The position numbers were made by a program, and so were the translations under genes. The notes under the pieces were generated by a model that worked only from the letters and a program-made list of their open reading frames with translations, had not been told where the DNA came from and searched no databases. A stretch of DNA of 47,523 nt from Pontibacter amylolyticus (GTDB lineage: Bacteria > Bacteroidota > Bacteroidia > Cytophagales > Hymenobacteraceae): positions 1 through 47,523 of the forward strand of contig NZ_BMFP01000011.1 in the NCBI RefSeq assembly GCF_014638845.1, in the 5' to 3' direction. The stretch's first letter is position 1, and each line of letters begins with the position of its first letter. This document shows positions 7,033 to 16,800 of the stretch, one piece after another.

Positions 7033-8301
7033 ATGGGCGCTAAGTCAACCCGCAGGCACGACCCTTACGCCGTGCTCCGGTTGCCGGAGTTCAGGCATTA
7101 TATATCGGCGCGGCTGTGCATTACGCTGGCCATGCAGATCCAGGCTGTTATCGTCGGCTGGCAAATCTATGCCATTACCGACGATGTCTTCTCCCTGGGC
7201 CTGATCGGGCTGGCGGAGGCTATACCTTCTATTTTTGTGTCGCTGTATGCTGGCTATGTGGCCGATACGGTGCCCCGCAAGAAAATTATTGTGACGGTGG
7301 TGGCGGTGCTGCTGCTTTGTTCGCTTGCGCTGCTATACTTCACCCTGGATATAAGCAATGTGTTGCCCCTGTATGGCGTGCTGCCGATTTATGTCGTCAT
7401 CTTCATCAGCGGCATCGCCCGTGGGTTCATGGGGCCGGCCGTGTTCTCGTTTATGCCCCAACTGGTGGCCGACAAGCAGCTCTACGCCAATGCCATCACC
7501 TGGAGCAGCACCACCTGGCAGGCCGCCTCGCTGGTAGGGCCCGCTCTCGGCGGACTGGTGTACGGTTTCTACGGCATCACGGCGGCCTATACCCTGGATG
7601 CCGTGCTGGTCTTGCTGGCGCTCACCTCCTTCGCGCTGATCGGCGGGAAGGCACTCCCGGAAAACGTCAATCCGCAGAACATGATGGAGAGCCTGCGCTC
7701 AGGTATACGCTTCGTGTTCGGCAACCAGGTCATCCTGAACGCCATCTCCCTGGACATGTTCGCGGTGCTGTTTGGGGGAGCAGTAGCACTATTGCCCGTT
7801 TTCGCCTCGGACATACTGCTCGTTGGTCCGCAGGGACTCGGCTTTCTGCGGGCGGCGCCTGCCGTCGGCTCGGTGGCCATGGCCGTCTGGATGGCCTATT
7901 ACCCGATTACCATCAAAGCCGGGAAGATCATGCTCTGGTGTGTGGCGGGTTTTGGGCTGAGCCTGATCTTCTTCGGGCTCTCCACTAGTTTCTGGCTCTC
8001 GCTGGTGCTGCTGGTGCTGAGCGGCGCCTTCGACAGTATCAGCGTCATTATCCGTTCCACGCTGCTCCATACCCTGACGCCGGAGTACATGAAGGGGCGC
8101 GTTTCTTCGGTAAACAGCATTTTTATCGGTTCGTCCAACGAGATTGGGGCTTTCCGGGCAGGGGCGATGGCCAAGGTGATGGGCGCGGTGCCCTCTGTGG
8201 TGCTGGGCGGCGCGATCACGCTGCTGGTGGTAGGTATAACGGCCCTGAAGGCAGACAAGCTGCGTAAGCTGGACCTGACGCCGGAAATGGAAGTGGTCTG
8301 A
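7033..8301 (+). CDS. MFS transporter (EntS-like exporter family)
   Basis: This 422-residue inner-membrane protein has 10-12 hydrophobic segments. The loop ADTVPRKKI (about residues 75-83), between helices 2 and 3, is the MFS motif A region. The overall pattern, with SLRSGIRFVFGNQVIL before the second half and TPEYMKGRVSSVNSIF in the cytoplasmic loop near the end, matches the MFS_3/EntS group of proton-driven exporters. Substrate cannot be told; EntS exports enterobactin, but no siderophore genes lie nearby. It is a single-gene unit with its own promoter, converging on thx. Its GC content is higher than its neighbours, though the AGGTATA word still occurs in it three times. Confidence 0.9.
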   Translation: MGAKSTRRHDPYAVLRLPEFRHYISARLCITLAMQIQAVIVGWQIYAITDDVFSLGLIGLAEAIPSIFVSLYAGYVADTVPRKKIIVTVVAVLLLCSLALLYFTLDISNVLPLYGVLPIYVVIFISGIARGFMGPAVFSFMPQLVADKQLYANAITWSSTTWQAASLVGPALGGLVYGFYGITAAYTLDAVLVLLALTSFALIGGKALPENVNPQNMMESLRSGIRFVFGNQVILNAISLDMFAVLFGGAVALLPVFASDILLVGPQGLGFLRAAPAVGSVAMAVWMAYYPITIKAGKIMLWCVAGFGLSLIFFGLSTSFWLSLVLLVLSGAFDSISVIIRSTLLHTLTPEYMKGRVSSVNSIFIGSSNEIGAFRAGAMAKVMGAVPSVVLGGAITLLVVGITALKADKLRKLDLTPEMEVV

Positions 8302-8343
8302 AAAAGGCAGTCCCATGCTCCGACAGGCGGGGCATGGGACTGC
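8301..8343 (-). terminator. Terminator between MFS gene and thx
   Basis: The arms 8307-8318 and 8332-8343 form a perfect 12-bp stem. On the minus strand it is followed by five T, so it mainly ends thx. On the plus strand it lacks a T run but may still stall the MFS transcript. Confidence 0.75.
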
Positions 8344-8364
8344 TGATGTGGTAGGGTAGTGGGG

Positions 8365-8487
8365 CTACTTGGCAGCAGCCTCTTTCTTCTCGGCGGCTTT
8401 CCTTTTGGTAGCCTGTCTTGGACGAGTGTTGCCGTAAGTGCCTTTCACGATTTTGCCTTTCTTCGATTTTTTATCTCCTTTTCCCAT
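8365..8487 (-). CDS. 30S ribosomal protein THX
   Basis: A 40-residue, strongly basic protein that starts MGKGDKKSKKGKIVKG and continues TYGNTRPRQATKRK. This is the signature of the Bacteroidota THX family (the Thermus S-Thx/S31e-like protein), which binds in the head of the 30S subunit. It ends with a Lys/Ala/Glu-rich tail. The reading frame is complete, from ATG at 8487 to TAG at 8365, and is followed by a terminator on the same strand. It is short enough to be missed by automatic ORF calling. The N-terminal motif makes the identification fairly secure. Confidence 0.9.
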   Translation of the reverse strand: MGKGDKKSKKGKIVKGTYGNTRPRQATKRKAAEKKEAAAK

Positions 8488-8849
8488 GTTGCGTTAGTTT
8501 ATTGGTTGTAGATCGTAACCCCTACATACGGAAGTAGGGGGCTGCAGTTTAGGTATGGTATGAAGTTTATGTCCGGTTAGGTTTTGCTATACCTGACTGT
8601 GTTGCCCTTGTAGCGTTAGAGAGGACCTATACCTGTAAATAGGTCATACCTTTAAATAGTAATAGTAAGCTAAACCTTTTTATATCTGTAGCTGTTTCAA
8701 AATGATGCCGTGTTGCATGCTGTGGCCAAAAGCCAGGTATAGCGCCAGGGGGTAAAAAGCCTTCAGAATGCGACACGGTATTTGTATCTTTACATCGTAT
8801 AAAAATCAGTTGGTCATGCGTGGGCTTTACGCTGCCTGCGCTACACTCT
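8488..8849. other. Intergenic region between thx and uvrA
   Basis: No gene. It holds a small hairpin (8519-8525 with 8534-8540, CCCCTAC/GTAGGGG) upstream of thx, a 17-nt-period direct repeat (8627-8642 and 8644-8659) and several AGGTATAG copies. TATCTTTA at 8785-8792 is a possible -7 box for uvrA. Confidence 0.5.
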
Positions 8850-11657
8850 ATGGCAAACATATCCGAAAATAACCTCGATACACTCGATCCGCGCCAGCAC
8901 ATCATCATCAAGGGCGCCCGCGTGCACAATCTCAAAAATCTTAGTGTGGCTTTGCCGCGCAACAAGTTCATCGTCGTCACAGGCCTTTCCGGCTCCGGTA
9001 AGTCATCGCTGGCGTTCGACACGCTCTATGCCGAGGGGCAGCGCATGTACGTGGAAAGCCTGAGCTCCTACGCTCGCCAGTTCCTGGGCCGTATGGACAA
9101 GCCGGACGTGGACTACATCAAAGGCATTAGCCCGGCCATTGCCATCGAGCAGAAGGTCAGCATCAAGAACAACCGCTCGACGGTAGGCACCAGCACCGAA
9201 ATCTACGACTACCTGAAACTGCTCTATGCCCGCATCGGCAAGACCTACTCGCCTGTTTCAGGTGAGGTGGTGCAAAAAGACAGTGTGGCCGACGTGGTGG
9301 ATTTTATCTTCTCGATGGAGGATGAAGCCCGTGTGATGATTCTGGCGCCGCTGCAACTGCACAAAGACCGCACGCTGGCCAAAGAACTGGACCTACTGCT
9401 GCAGAAGGGCTATTCGCGCATCTACGCCGACGGACAGGTATACTTTATCGAAGAGCTGCTCGAAGAAAAAAAGCCGAAGCTGGGCAAGGAGGTATACATC
9501 CTCGTAGACCGTGCCATCATCTACAAGTCAGATGAAGATCTGCAGTTCAGGATTGCCGACTCGGTGCAAACCGCCTTTTTCGAAGGCCATGGGGAGTGCC
9601 GCGTGAAATATGGCGATGGCGAGGAGCGCGTGTTCTCCGACCGTTTTGAGCTGGATGGGATGGTGTTCGAGGAGCCGTCGGTTAACTTCTTCAGCTTCAA
9701 CAACCCTTACGGCGCCTGCCAGACCTGCGAAGGCTTTGGCAGCGTGCTAGGTATAGACCCCGATCTGGTTATACCTGACAAAAGTCTGACGGTGTACGAA
9801 GGTGCGGTTGCTCCCTGGCGTTCCGACAAAATGAGCGAGTGGCTGAAGCCCCTGGTGAAAAACGGCATCCGCTTCGACTTCCCGATCCACCGTCCTTACA
9901 ACGAGCTCTCTGAAAAAGAACAGGAGTTGCTCTGGACCGGCAACAAATACTTTGAAGGACTCAACGACTTCTTTAAGCACCTGCAATCGCAGACGCACAA
10001 AATACAGTACCGCGTGATGCTGTCGCGCTACCGTGGCCGCACCACCTGCCCCGATTGTAAAGGATCGCGCTTGCGCAAGGACGCCAGCTATGTAAAGATC
10101 AACGGCAAGAGCATCACCGATCTGGTGCTGATGCCGATCACGCAGTCGCTGGCGTTTTTTGAGAACATGCAGCTGACCGAGCACGAGCGCAACGTAGCCG
10201 AACGACTGGTAACGGAAGTGACCAACCGACTGGGCTATCTGGTGCGGGTGGGCCTGGGCTATCTGACGCTCAACCGCCTTTCCAACACCCTGTCGGGTGG
10301 CGAAAGTCAGCGCATCAACCTGGCGACTTCGCTGGGGAGTGCCCTGGTAGGTTCCATGTACATCCTGGATGAGCCAAGTATTGGTCTGCACCCCAAAGAC
10401 TCGGAGCAGTTGATTGGCGTGTTGCGCTCTTTGCAAAAAATGGGCAACACCGTGATTGTGGTGGAGCACGAAGAAGAAATGATGCGTGCCGCCGACCAAC
10501 TGATCGACATTGGCCCGGAAGCGGGTTCGGGTGGCGGCAACCTGATGTTCCAGGGTACGCTGGAAGAGATGACTCAAACAGCCGATACTTATACGGCCAA
10601 GTACCTGAGCGGCGAGATGGAAGTGTCGGTGCCGGCGCAGCGCCGTAAGTGGCGCAATGCCATCGAGGTGCAGGGCGCGCGCGAGAATAACCTCAAAAAC
10701 CTGAGTGTGAAAGTGCCGCTGGGCGTGATGACCGTGGTGACAGGTGTGAGTGGCTCCGGCAAGTCTACCCTGATCAAGAAGATACTGGCTCCGGCCATGA
10801 TGAAGCTGCACGGCAATACAGCCGAAGCCACCGGAAAATTCGATAAACTGGCCGGTGACTACAACAAGATCCGGCACGTGGAGTTCGTAGATCAGAACCC
10901 GATCGGCAAGTCGTCGCGCTCCAACCCAGTGACCTATGTGAAGGCCTACGATGCCATCCGCTCGCTTTACGCAGACCAGCCGCTGGCCAAGTCGCGTGGG
11001 TTTAAGCCATCTCACTTCTCTTTTAACATCGAGGGCGGGCGTTGCGAGGTGTGCCAGGGCGAGGGGCAGGTGAAGATCGAGATGCAGTTCATGGCTGACA
11101 TTTACCTGACCTGCGAGAGCTGCAACGGCCACCGCTTTAAGCAGGACGTGCTCGATATCAAGTATAAGGAGAAGAGCATTTCCGAGGTGCTGGATATGAC
11201 CATCGCCGACAGCATCGACTTTTTTGCCGATCAATCGAAGATCGTGGAGAAACTGAGGCCGCTGAACGACGTGGGCCTGGGCTATATCCGCCTGGGACAG
11301 TCGAGCAACACCTTGTCAGGTGGCGAGGCGCAGCGTGTGAAGCTGGCGTCGTTCCTGACCAAAGGCGTGCAGGCGCACCAGGAGGACATTCTGTTCATTT
11401 TCGATGAGCCGAGTACGGGCCTGCACTTCCACGACATCAACAAGCTGCTGCAGTCCATCAACGCGCTGATCGAGAACGGGAACACGGTGGTCATCATTGA
11501 GCACAACATGGACATCATCAAGTCCGCCGACTGGATCATCGACCTGGGGCCAGAAGGAGGCACTAACGGGGGATACCTGCTCTTTGAGGGCACGCCGGAG
11601 GAGATGGCCAAACTGGAAGATAACCACACCGCCCGCTTCCTGAAGGAAAGACTTTAA
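8850..11657 (+). CDS. uvrA: Excinuclease ABC subunit A
   Basis: UvrA is the damage-recognition ATPase of nucleotide excision repair and acts with UvrB. I start it at ATG 8850 (MANISENNLD), giving 935 residues, the normal length; an in-frame GTG at 8820 is less likely. Two ABC ATPase modules are visible: Walker A GLSGSGKSSLAF (about 45-56) and GVSGSGKSTLI (about 632), each with its signature (NTLSGGESQRINLA and NTLSGGEAQRVKLA) and Walker B (ILDEPSIGLH and IFDEPSTGLH). The second zinc module is intact (CEVC and CESC, about 732-757). In the first, the pair in GACQTC is present, but the expected upstream CxxC is replaced by LDGM. A UvrB-binding domain is retained. It is a stand-alone gene with its own terminator. 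Confidence 0.97.
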   Translation: MANISENNLDTLDPRQHIIIKGARVHNLKNLSVALPRNKFIVVTGLSGSGKSSLAFDTLYAEGQRMYVESLSSYARQFLGRMDKPDVDYIKGISPAIAIEQKVSIKNNRSTVGTSTEIYDYLKLLYARIGKTYSPVSGEVVQKDSVADVVDFIFSMEDEARVMILAPLQLHKDRTLAKELDLLLQKGYSRIYADGQVYFIEELLEEKKPKLGKEVYILVDRAIIYKSDEDLQFRIADSVQTAFFEGHGECRVKYGDGEERVFSDRFELDGMVFEEPSVNFFSFNNPYGACQTCEGFGSVLGIDPDLVIPDKSLTVYEGAVAPWRSDKMSEWLKPLVKNGIRFDFPIHRPYNELSEKEQELLWTGNKYFEGLNDFFKHLQSQTHKIQYRVMLSRYRGRTTCPDCKGSRLRKDASYVKINGKSITDLVLMPITQSLAFFENMQLTEHERNVAERLVTEVTNRLGYLVRVGLGYLTLNRLSNTLSGGESQRINLATSLGSALVGSMYILDEPSIGLHPKDSEQLIGVLRSLQKMGNTVIVVEHEEEMMRAADQLIDIGPEAGSGGGNLMFQGTLEEMTQTADTYTAKYLSGEMEVSVPAQRRKWRNAIEVQGARENNLKNLSVKVPLGVMTVVTGVSGSGKSTLIKKILAPAMMKLHGNTAEATGKFDKLAGDYNKIRHVEFVDQNPIGKSSRSNPVTYVKAYDAIRSLYADQPLAKSRGFKPSHFSFNIEGGRCEVCQGEGQVKIEMQFMADIYLTCESCNGHRFKQDVLDIKYKEKSISEVLDMTIADSIDFFADQSKIVEKLRPLNDVGLGYIRLGQSSNTLSGGEAQRVKLASFLTKGVQAHQEDILFIFDEPSTGLHFHDINKLLQSINALIENGNTVVIIEHNMDIIKSADWIIDLGPEGGTNGGYLLFEGTPEEMAKLEDNHTARFLKERL

Positions 11658-11669
11658 GTGTAAGGCGTG

Positions 11670-11708
11670 AGAGCCGCAGCAAGACTAATTGCTGCGGCTC
11701 TTGTTTTT
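11670..11708 (+). terminator. uvrA terminator
   Basis: The arms 11670-11681 and 11690-11701 form a 12-bp GC-rich stem (AGAGCCGCAGCA/TGCTGCGGCTCT) with an 8-nt loop, followed by a T-rich tail. Confidence 0.9.
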
Positions 11709-11794
11709 TATGTATAGCAAGGCAGGTATACCTTATTTTGCTAACTTGCCGTACGGGTATGAATCAACTGTAACATCAATAGCTACTATAAAAC

Positions 11795-12556
11795 ATGAGA
11801 AAACGAATTGTTGCCGGCAACTGGAAAATGAACAAGACCTACGAGGAAGCGCTTACGCTGGTATCGGAGATCGACAACATGGTGAAGGACGAAGTGAACG
11901 GCGATGTGACCGTGATCGTGGCACCTCCTTTCCCGTTCCTGCAGAGCGTGGGCAAACTAACCCAAGGCAACGACCTGATGCATTTGGCCGCCCAGAACGT
12001 GAGCGAGCACGACAGCGGCGCCTATACCGGTGAGGTGTCGGCCGCCATGCTGAAGTCGGTAGGCGTGCAGTACGTGATCATCGGCCACAGTGAGCGCCGC
12101 ATGTACCACCACGAAGATGCCCAGGCCCTTTACAAAAAACTGAAAGCGACCATTGCGCAAGGTATAAAGCCGATCTTCTGCTGCGGCGAGCCGCTGGAGG
12201 AGCGCGACGCAGACCGCCACTTCGACTACGTGGGCAAACAGCTGCACGACAGCCTTTCCTATCTGAGCAACGAGGAGTTTGACCAAGTGGTGGTAGCCTA
12301 CGAGCCGATCTGGGCCATTGGCACCGGTCGCACCGCCAGCAGCCAGCAGGCCCAGGAAATGCACGCCTACATACGCGAGCAGCTTTCACGCATGTTCGAT
12401 GCGGAGGCGGCCTTCAACTGCCCGATCCTGTACGGTGGCAGCTGCAACCCGGGCAACGCCAAAGAGCTGTTCGCGCAGCCGGACGTAGACGGTGGCCTGA
12501 TCGGAGGGGCATCGCTTAAATCCCGCGACTTTACCGACATAATCAAATCGTTCTAA
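11795..12556 (+). CDS. tpiA: Triosephosphate isomerase
   Basis: This 253-residue TIM barrel interconverts dihydroxyacetone phosphate and glyceraldehyde 3-phosphate in glycolysis. The active site is complete: Lys11 in AGNWKMN, His98 in IIGHSERR and Glu170 in VAYEPIWAIGTG. The phosphate-binding loop near the C-terminus reads LYGGSCNP and GGLIGGASL. Length is standard. It is followed by its own terminator, so the small gene and prmA downstream are probably transcribed separately or by read-through. Confidence 0.98.
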   Translation: MRKRIVAGNWKMNKTYEEALTLVSEIDNMVKDEVNGDVTVIVAPPFPFLQSVGKLTQGNDLMHLAAQNVSEHDSGAYTGEVSAAMLKSVGVQYVIIGHSERRMYHHEDAQALYKKLKATIAQGIKPIFCCGEPLEERDADRHFDYVGKQLHDSLSYLSNEEFDQVVVAYEPIWAIGTGRTASSQQAQEMHAYIREQLSRMFDAEAAFNCPILYGGSCNPGNAKELFAQPDVDGGLIGGASLKSRDFTDIIKSF

Positions 12557-12573
12557 GAATCAGGTAACACAGG

Positions 12574-12612
12574 AAAAAAGGCTGCTAACTAAAAAAGTTG
12601 GCAGCCTTTTTT
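12574..12612 (+). terminator. tpiA terminator
   Basis: The left arm ends AGGCTGCTAACT at 12590 and the right arm AGTTGGCAGCC begins at 12596. The stem has one G-U pair and is flanked by an A run and a T run of six each, so it may work in both directions. Confidence 0.85.
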
Positions 12613-12649
12613 CTTGTAGATATAGTTATATTTGGCTAAATTATCTGCT

Positions 12650-13021
12650 ATGATTTTGATAATATCCTTTTGGTTGACGCTGCTTCCATACCTGGCGGCG
12701 GCGCAGCCAGTAGCCCCTTCGCCGGTCACGGTAGCCAGCAATGACATTTGCCGCATCTACGGTTCGGTATACCTGGAGCGCGACCCGAAGTATAAGAACA
12801 CCGCTGCCTATACGGTATACCTGGGCGATGAAGAAGCCTTTGCCTCCATGGTGGTCTACCGCGAGAGCAACAAGCTCTTTGCCGATGCCACGGGCGTTTG
12901 GCACATCACCAACAAGAAAGCCTTTGCCGACCACGTGCTGTACGTGACCGATAACCGGAATTTTGCTGATTTTACTGTACACTTTACCAACGTGCGCTCC
13001 TACGCAGCGTGCCGCCCCTAA
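12650..13021 (+). CDS. Small exported repeat protein (DUF6150-like)
   Basis: A 123-residue protein with a signal peptide (MILIISFWLTLLPYLAAA, cut before QPVAPS). ATG 12650 is chosen over an upstream TTG because it starts the signal peptide. After Cys in DICRIYGSVY, the mature part repeats a beta unit of about 20 residues centred on FAS/FAD (EEAFASMVVY, NKLFADATGV, KKAFADHVLY, NRNFADFTVH). This periodic xxxFADxxVY pattern resembles the DUF6150 family. It ends in a second Cys, so one disulphide is possible. Function is unknown. It lies 9 bp before prmA, so the two are probably co-transcribed. Confidence 0.75.
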   Translation: MILIISFWLTLLPYLAAAQPVAPSPVTVASNDICRIYGSVYLERDPKYKNTAAYTVYLGDEEAFASMVVYRESNKLFADATGVWHITNKKAFADHVLYVTDNRNFADFTVHFTNVRSYAACRP

Positions 13022-13030
13022 CCAACACAC

Positions 13031-13861
13031 ATGGATTTTATAGAAGTAGCCCTGAAAGTAAGCCCCGATTTTGCCGACATCTTCACTGCCGAAATGGGAG
13101 AACTGGGCTTTGATGCCTTCCAAGACACAGCCGAGGGCTTTAACGCTTACATCGACGAAGACAAGTTCAGCAAACAGGAGCTGGACAACATGATTGCCCG
13201 GTACGCCGGGTATACGACCGTAGAGTACCAGGTGCAGAAGATCGAGCGTCAGAACTGGAACACCGAGTGGGAGCGCAATTTCGAGCCGCTCTTCATCGGC
13301 GGGCAGGTGTCTGTGAGGGCGTCGTTCCACGAGAAACCGGCCGAGGCAACGTACGACATCGTGATCAACCCGAAAATGTCCTTCGGCACGGGCCACCACG
13401 AAACCACTACGCTCATGATCGAAAACCAGCTGACCCTGGACCACCAGGGCAGGCGCGTGCTGGACATGGGCTGCGGCACAGGTATACTGGCTATCATGGC
13501 GGGTGAGTTAGGGGCAGCTGAGATCGTGGCCGTAGAAATAGAAGACTGGACCGTAGAAAATGCCCGCGAGAATGCGGAACTGAATGGCTACGCAGGTATA
13601 GACGTGCGACTGGGCGGTGCCGAGACGATTGAAGGAGACCAGCCTTACGATATCATCCTGGCCAACATCAACCGCAACGTGCTGCTTGAGGACATGCCGG
13701 CCTATGTGGCGGTGCTGAAGCCCGAAGGTACGCTGCTGCTGAGCGGTTTCTATACCGAAGACCTGCCTGCGTTGCAGGAGCGGGCCACTGAACTGGGCCT
13801 GACCTACGTGTCGCACCGCACCAAGAACAACTGGGTGTCTGCCATTTTTAAAAACAGCTAA
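13031..13861 (+). CDS. prmA: Ribosomal protein L11 methyltransferase
   Basis: This 276-residue enzyme methylates ribosomal protein L11 using S-adenosylmethionine. The N-terminal substrate-recognition domain covers about 1-95. The linker NPKMSFGTGHHETT (113-126) is a PrmA hallmark. The SAM-binding motif VLDMGCGTGILAI is at 143-155, and LANINRNVL (210-218) is the NPPY-like motif of the family. It lies 9 bp after the small repeat-protein gene and 18 bp before the very large exported protein, suggesting an operon. Confidence 0.96.
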   Translation: MDFIEVALKVSPDFADIFTAEMGELGFDAFQDTAEGFNAYIDEDKFSKQELDNMIARYAGYTTVEYQVQKIERQNWNTEWERNFEPLFIGGQVSVRASFHEKPAEATYDIVINPKMSFGTGHHETTTLMIENQLTLDHQGRRVLDMGCGTGILAIMAGELGAAEIVAVEIEDWTVENARENAELNGYAGIDVRLGGAETIEGDQPYDIILANINRNVLLEDMPAYVAVLKPEGTLLLSGFYTEDLPALQERATELGLTYVSHRTKNNWVSAIFKNS

Positions 13862-13879
13862 GGCTAAACCTTCCGACCT

Positions 13880-16800
13880 ATGAAATATAAACTTCTACCC
13901 TTTTTATTTTTTCTGGCTGTTTTCGCAGCACAAGCCCAAACCAGGCTAGCAACCGACCCGGCACAGTACATTACGGATGCCAAGAACATGCTGGTGACCG
14001 GTAAGGCCAATAATGCCGAGGCGCTCGGAGCTGCACTGGAAAGTGTGTGGGGCAACCAACGCCTATCCGAGAAGCAGAAACAGCAGGTGATCGACATTTC
14101 GCAGCTCATGTACCGCAAGAAGCTGCGCGTCAATCCGCATTACGAGAACTTCTACGAGATGCTGGTAGGTGCCGTGAACCATCAGAACATGCGTGGCGCT
14201 CAGATCGACAACATGCTGGAAGTGGTGGCCAAGGCTGTGCAGCAGGATGAAGGTGCCGCCCTCGATCGTTTCTTTAAGACGAGCAGCAGTTACCTGACCA
14301 CCGGCATACTCTACCAGAACAAGCAGTATACCCTGCGCACTACCGGGGGCAGCGTAAGCTTCGCCTATGAAGGCAACTCGGCACCGAAGGACAAAGAAAA
14401 GTCTGCGGAGGTGAGTGACTGGGAGAGTTTCTCCTGGGACGATGAGGTAGCAGGCGAAAACAAAGAGGCCACTGCTGACGATTGGGGCGATGCCTGGGAC
14501 ACGCCGAAGCCCGCAGCACCCAAAAAAGTGGACCCAAAAGTAGCGGAGAAGAAGCGCCGCGACGACTTCAAAAAGATGTTCATACCTGCCCAGCCGAAAG
14601 TGAGCGGCCCGGTGCTGAAGCTGGAGAATGTCAACCTGAGCTTTGCCACCATACACGACTCTACCGCCATCATGAAAACAAGCGGGCAGCTGATGCTGGC
14701 GAGCAATCTGTTCGTTGGCGAGGGCGGATCCTTCGCGTGGGAAGTGGACGGTAAACCTGTTTCGGCCGCTTTCAAGGCCTTCAATTTTGACATCACGGCG
14801 GCGGCCTTCAAGGTGCCCGAGGCCACCATCACCTACAATGCCGTGCTCGACGCCCCGATTGAAGGTGTGTTTGAGTTCAGAAGCACCAAAGCCGGGACGA
14901 ACGGAGAGAAATCCTATCCGCGTTTTGCCTCCTATACCAACGATGCGAAGGTGAAAAGCCTGGGCAAGGACATTGTCTATTCCGGTGGCTTTACGCTGGC
15001 CGGCAACCTGATTGGCAGTAAGCCGCTCGATGGCAGCGTGTCCGCACTGGCCGTACTGGAAGACGGAAAGAAGAAGTTCCGGTCCATGGCACACAACTAC
15101 AACCTGAACGACTCCATTATTTTTGCCAACAGAGCCTACGTTGCCATTTACCAAAACCAGCGCCGTGACTCGCTTACGCATCCGGCCATGCAGTTGCGCT
15201 ACTCCAAGCCGACCCGCGAACTGGTGCTAACCCGCGACAAGGGCGTTTATAGCAAGTCCCCCTTCTACGACAGTTACCATAAGTTCGAGATCACAGCCGA
15301 GCGTGTTGCCTGGAACCTGGGCACGCCGCATGTCAATTTCTCGATACTGAATACCAAAACCCTCATTCCGGTGCAGCTGGAGTCGGCGCAGTATTTCTCT
15401 AACATGCGTTTCCAGCAACTGGTCGGTGTGGCCAGTTTTCACCCCCTGCAGGTACTGGTGTCGTATGCTGCCAAGGCCAAAACCAACGACTTCTATGCAT
15501 TCGATGTGGCCAAAGCATCGAAACTGAACGAGAAAGCGGTGCGGGAAGCGGCCATCAGCCTGGCCCGCGAAGGCTATCTGACCTACGACGGACAGTCGAA
15601 CTTTATCTCCCTGAAGCCAAAGGCCTGGCACTACGTGGGCTCCGCGCAGAACCTGAGCGACTACGACCACCTGGTGATCAAATCGGTGGTGCCATCCGGC
15701 CGTAACGCGACCCTCAACCTGAACAGCAACCGCCTGACCGTGCGTGGTGTGGAGAAAATGGCCTTCAACAACGACTCCTCTACCGTTTACGTCGTTCCTG
15801 ACAGTAGCATTGTGCACCTGCTCGACAACCGCAACATGGAGTTCGGTGGCAGGCTGTATGCCGGTCGTCTGAACTTCAGAGGCTCACAGTTCAAGTTCGA
15901 TTATAATGAGTTCATGATCGACATGCAGAAGCTGGACACAGTGGCTTTCGTGACAAAGAAACGCCATGTAGTAGGCAAAAAGAAAGAACTGGAGCAGGTA
16001 ATGACCAGCCGTTCGGGCAAAATGTCCGGCAAGCTCTACATCAACAAGCCAAACAACAAGTCCGGTCGCAAGCACTACCCGGAGTATCCGAAATTTGACT
16101 CGCCAATGGGTGGGCAGGTGGCCTTTGCCAGACCAGACGTACTGGCAGGTGCCTACGACAGCACCGTTTACTTCGACATCCCGTCCTACAAACTCGACAG
16201 TTTGAGCAAAGGCAAGAGCATGCTCGGCTTCAACGGTACCTTCTACTCGGGCGACATCTTCCCACCGATCAAGACCAAGCTGACCATGATGCCTGACGAA
16301 ACGCTTGGCTTCTACTACCAGCCCGGCCCGAAGGGGCTGCCGGCATTCGGCGGCAAAGGGATAGCCTATGATACCGTCATGATGACCTCGGCAGGTATAC
16401 AGAGCCGGGGCAAACTCAAATACCTGACCTCGACCTTCGAGGCGCCGGAGTATACCTACTACCTCGACAAAGTGGTGACCCAAAAGGGAGCCAGCGCGAA
16501 GGTGGAGGCGGGAGGCGGTGAGGCCAGCTTCCCGATGGCCAGCCTGGGGCACTATGAAATGATCTGGGTGCCGAAGCAGGACACCATGTACCTGATGGCC
16601 GCTGCCGGAGACCCGATGAAGATCTACAAAGAAGAGTTCAAGTTCACGGGTACGGCCAAGCTGTCGCCGGGGGGCTTGTATGGCGATGGCGAACTGGATA
16701 ACGCCGATGCAAACATCGTGTCGCAGAAGCTTTCGTTCAAAGGGCGCAGCCTGTCGGGTAACAACGCACAGATGATCGTGAAATCGGACGTGGAAGGCAA

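Noticed and set aside
8820..8849. Upstream GTG start for uvrA
   Set aside because: ATG 8850 gives the normal UvrA length and N-terminus; the extra 10 residues are not family-like.
9747..11234. 495-aa open frame antisense to uvrA
   Set aside because: Shadow of the conserved uvrA reading frame; no domain or start context.
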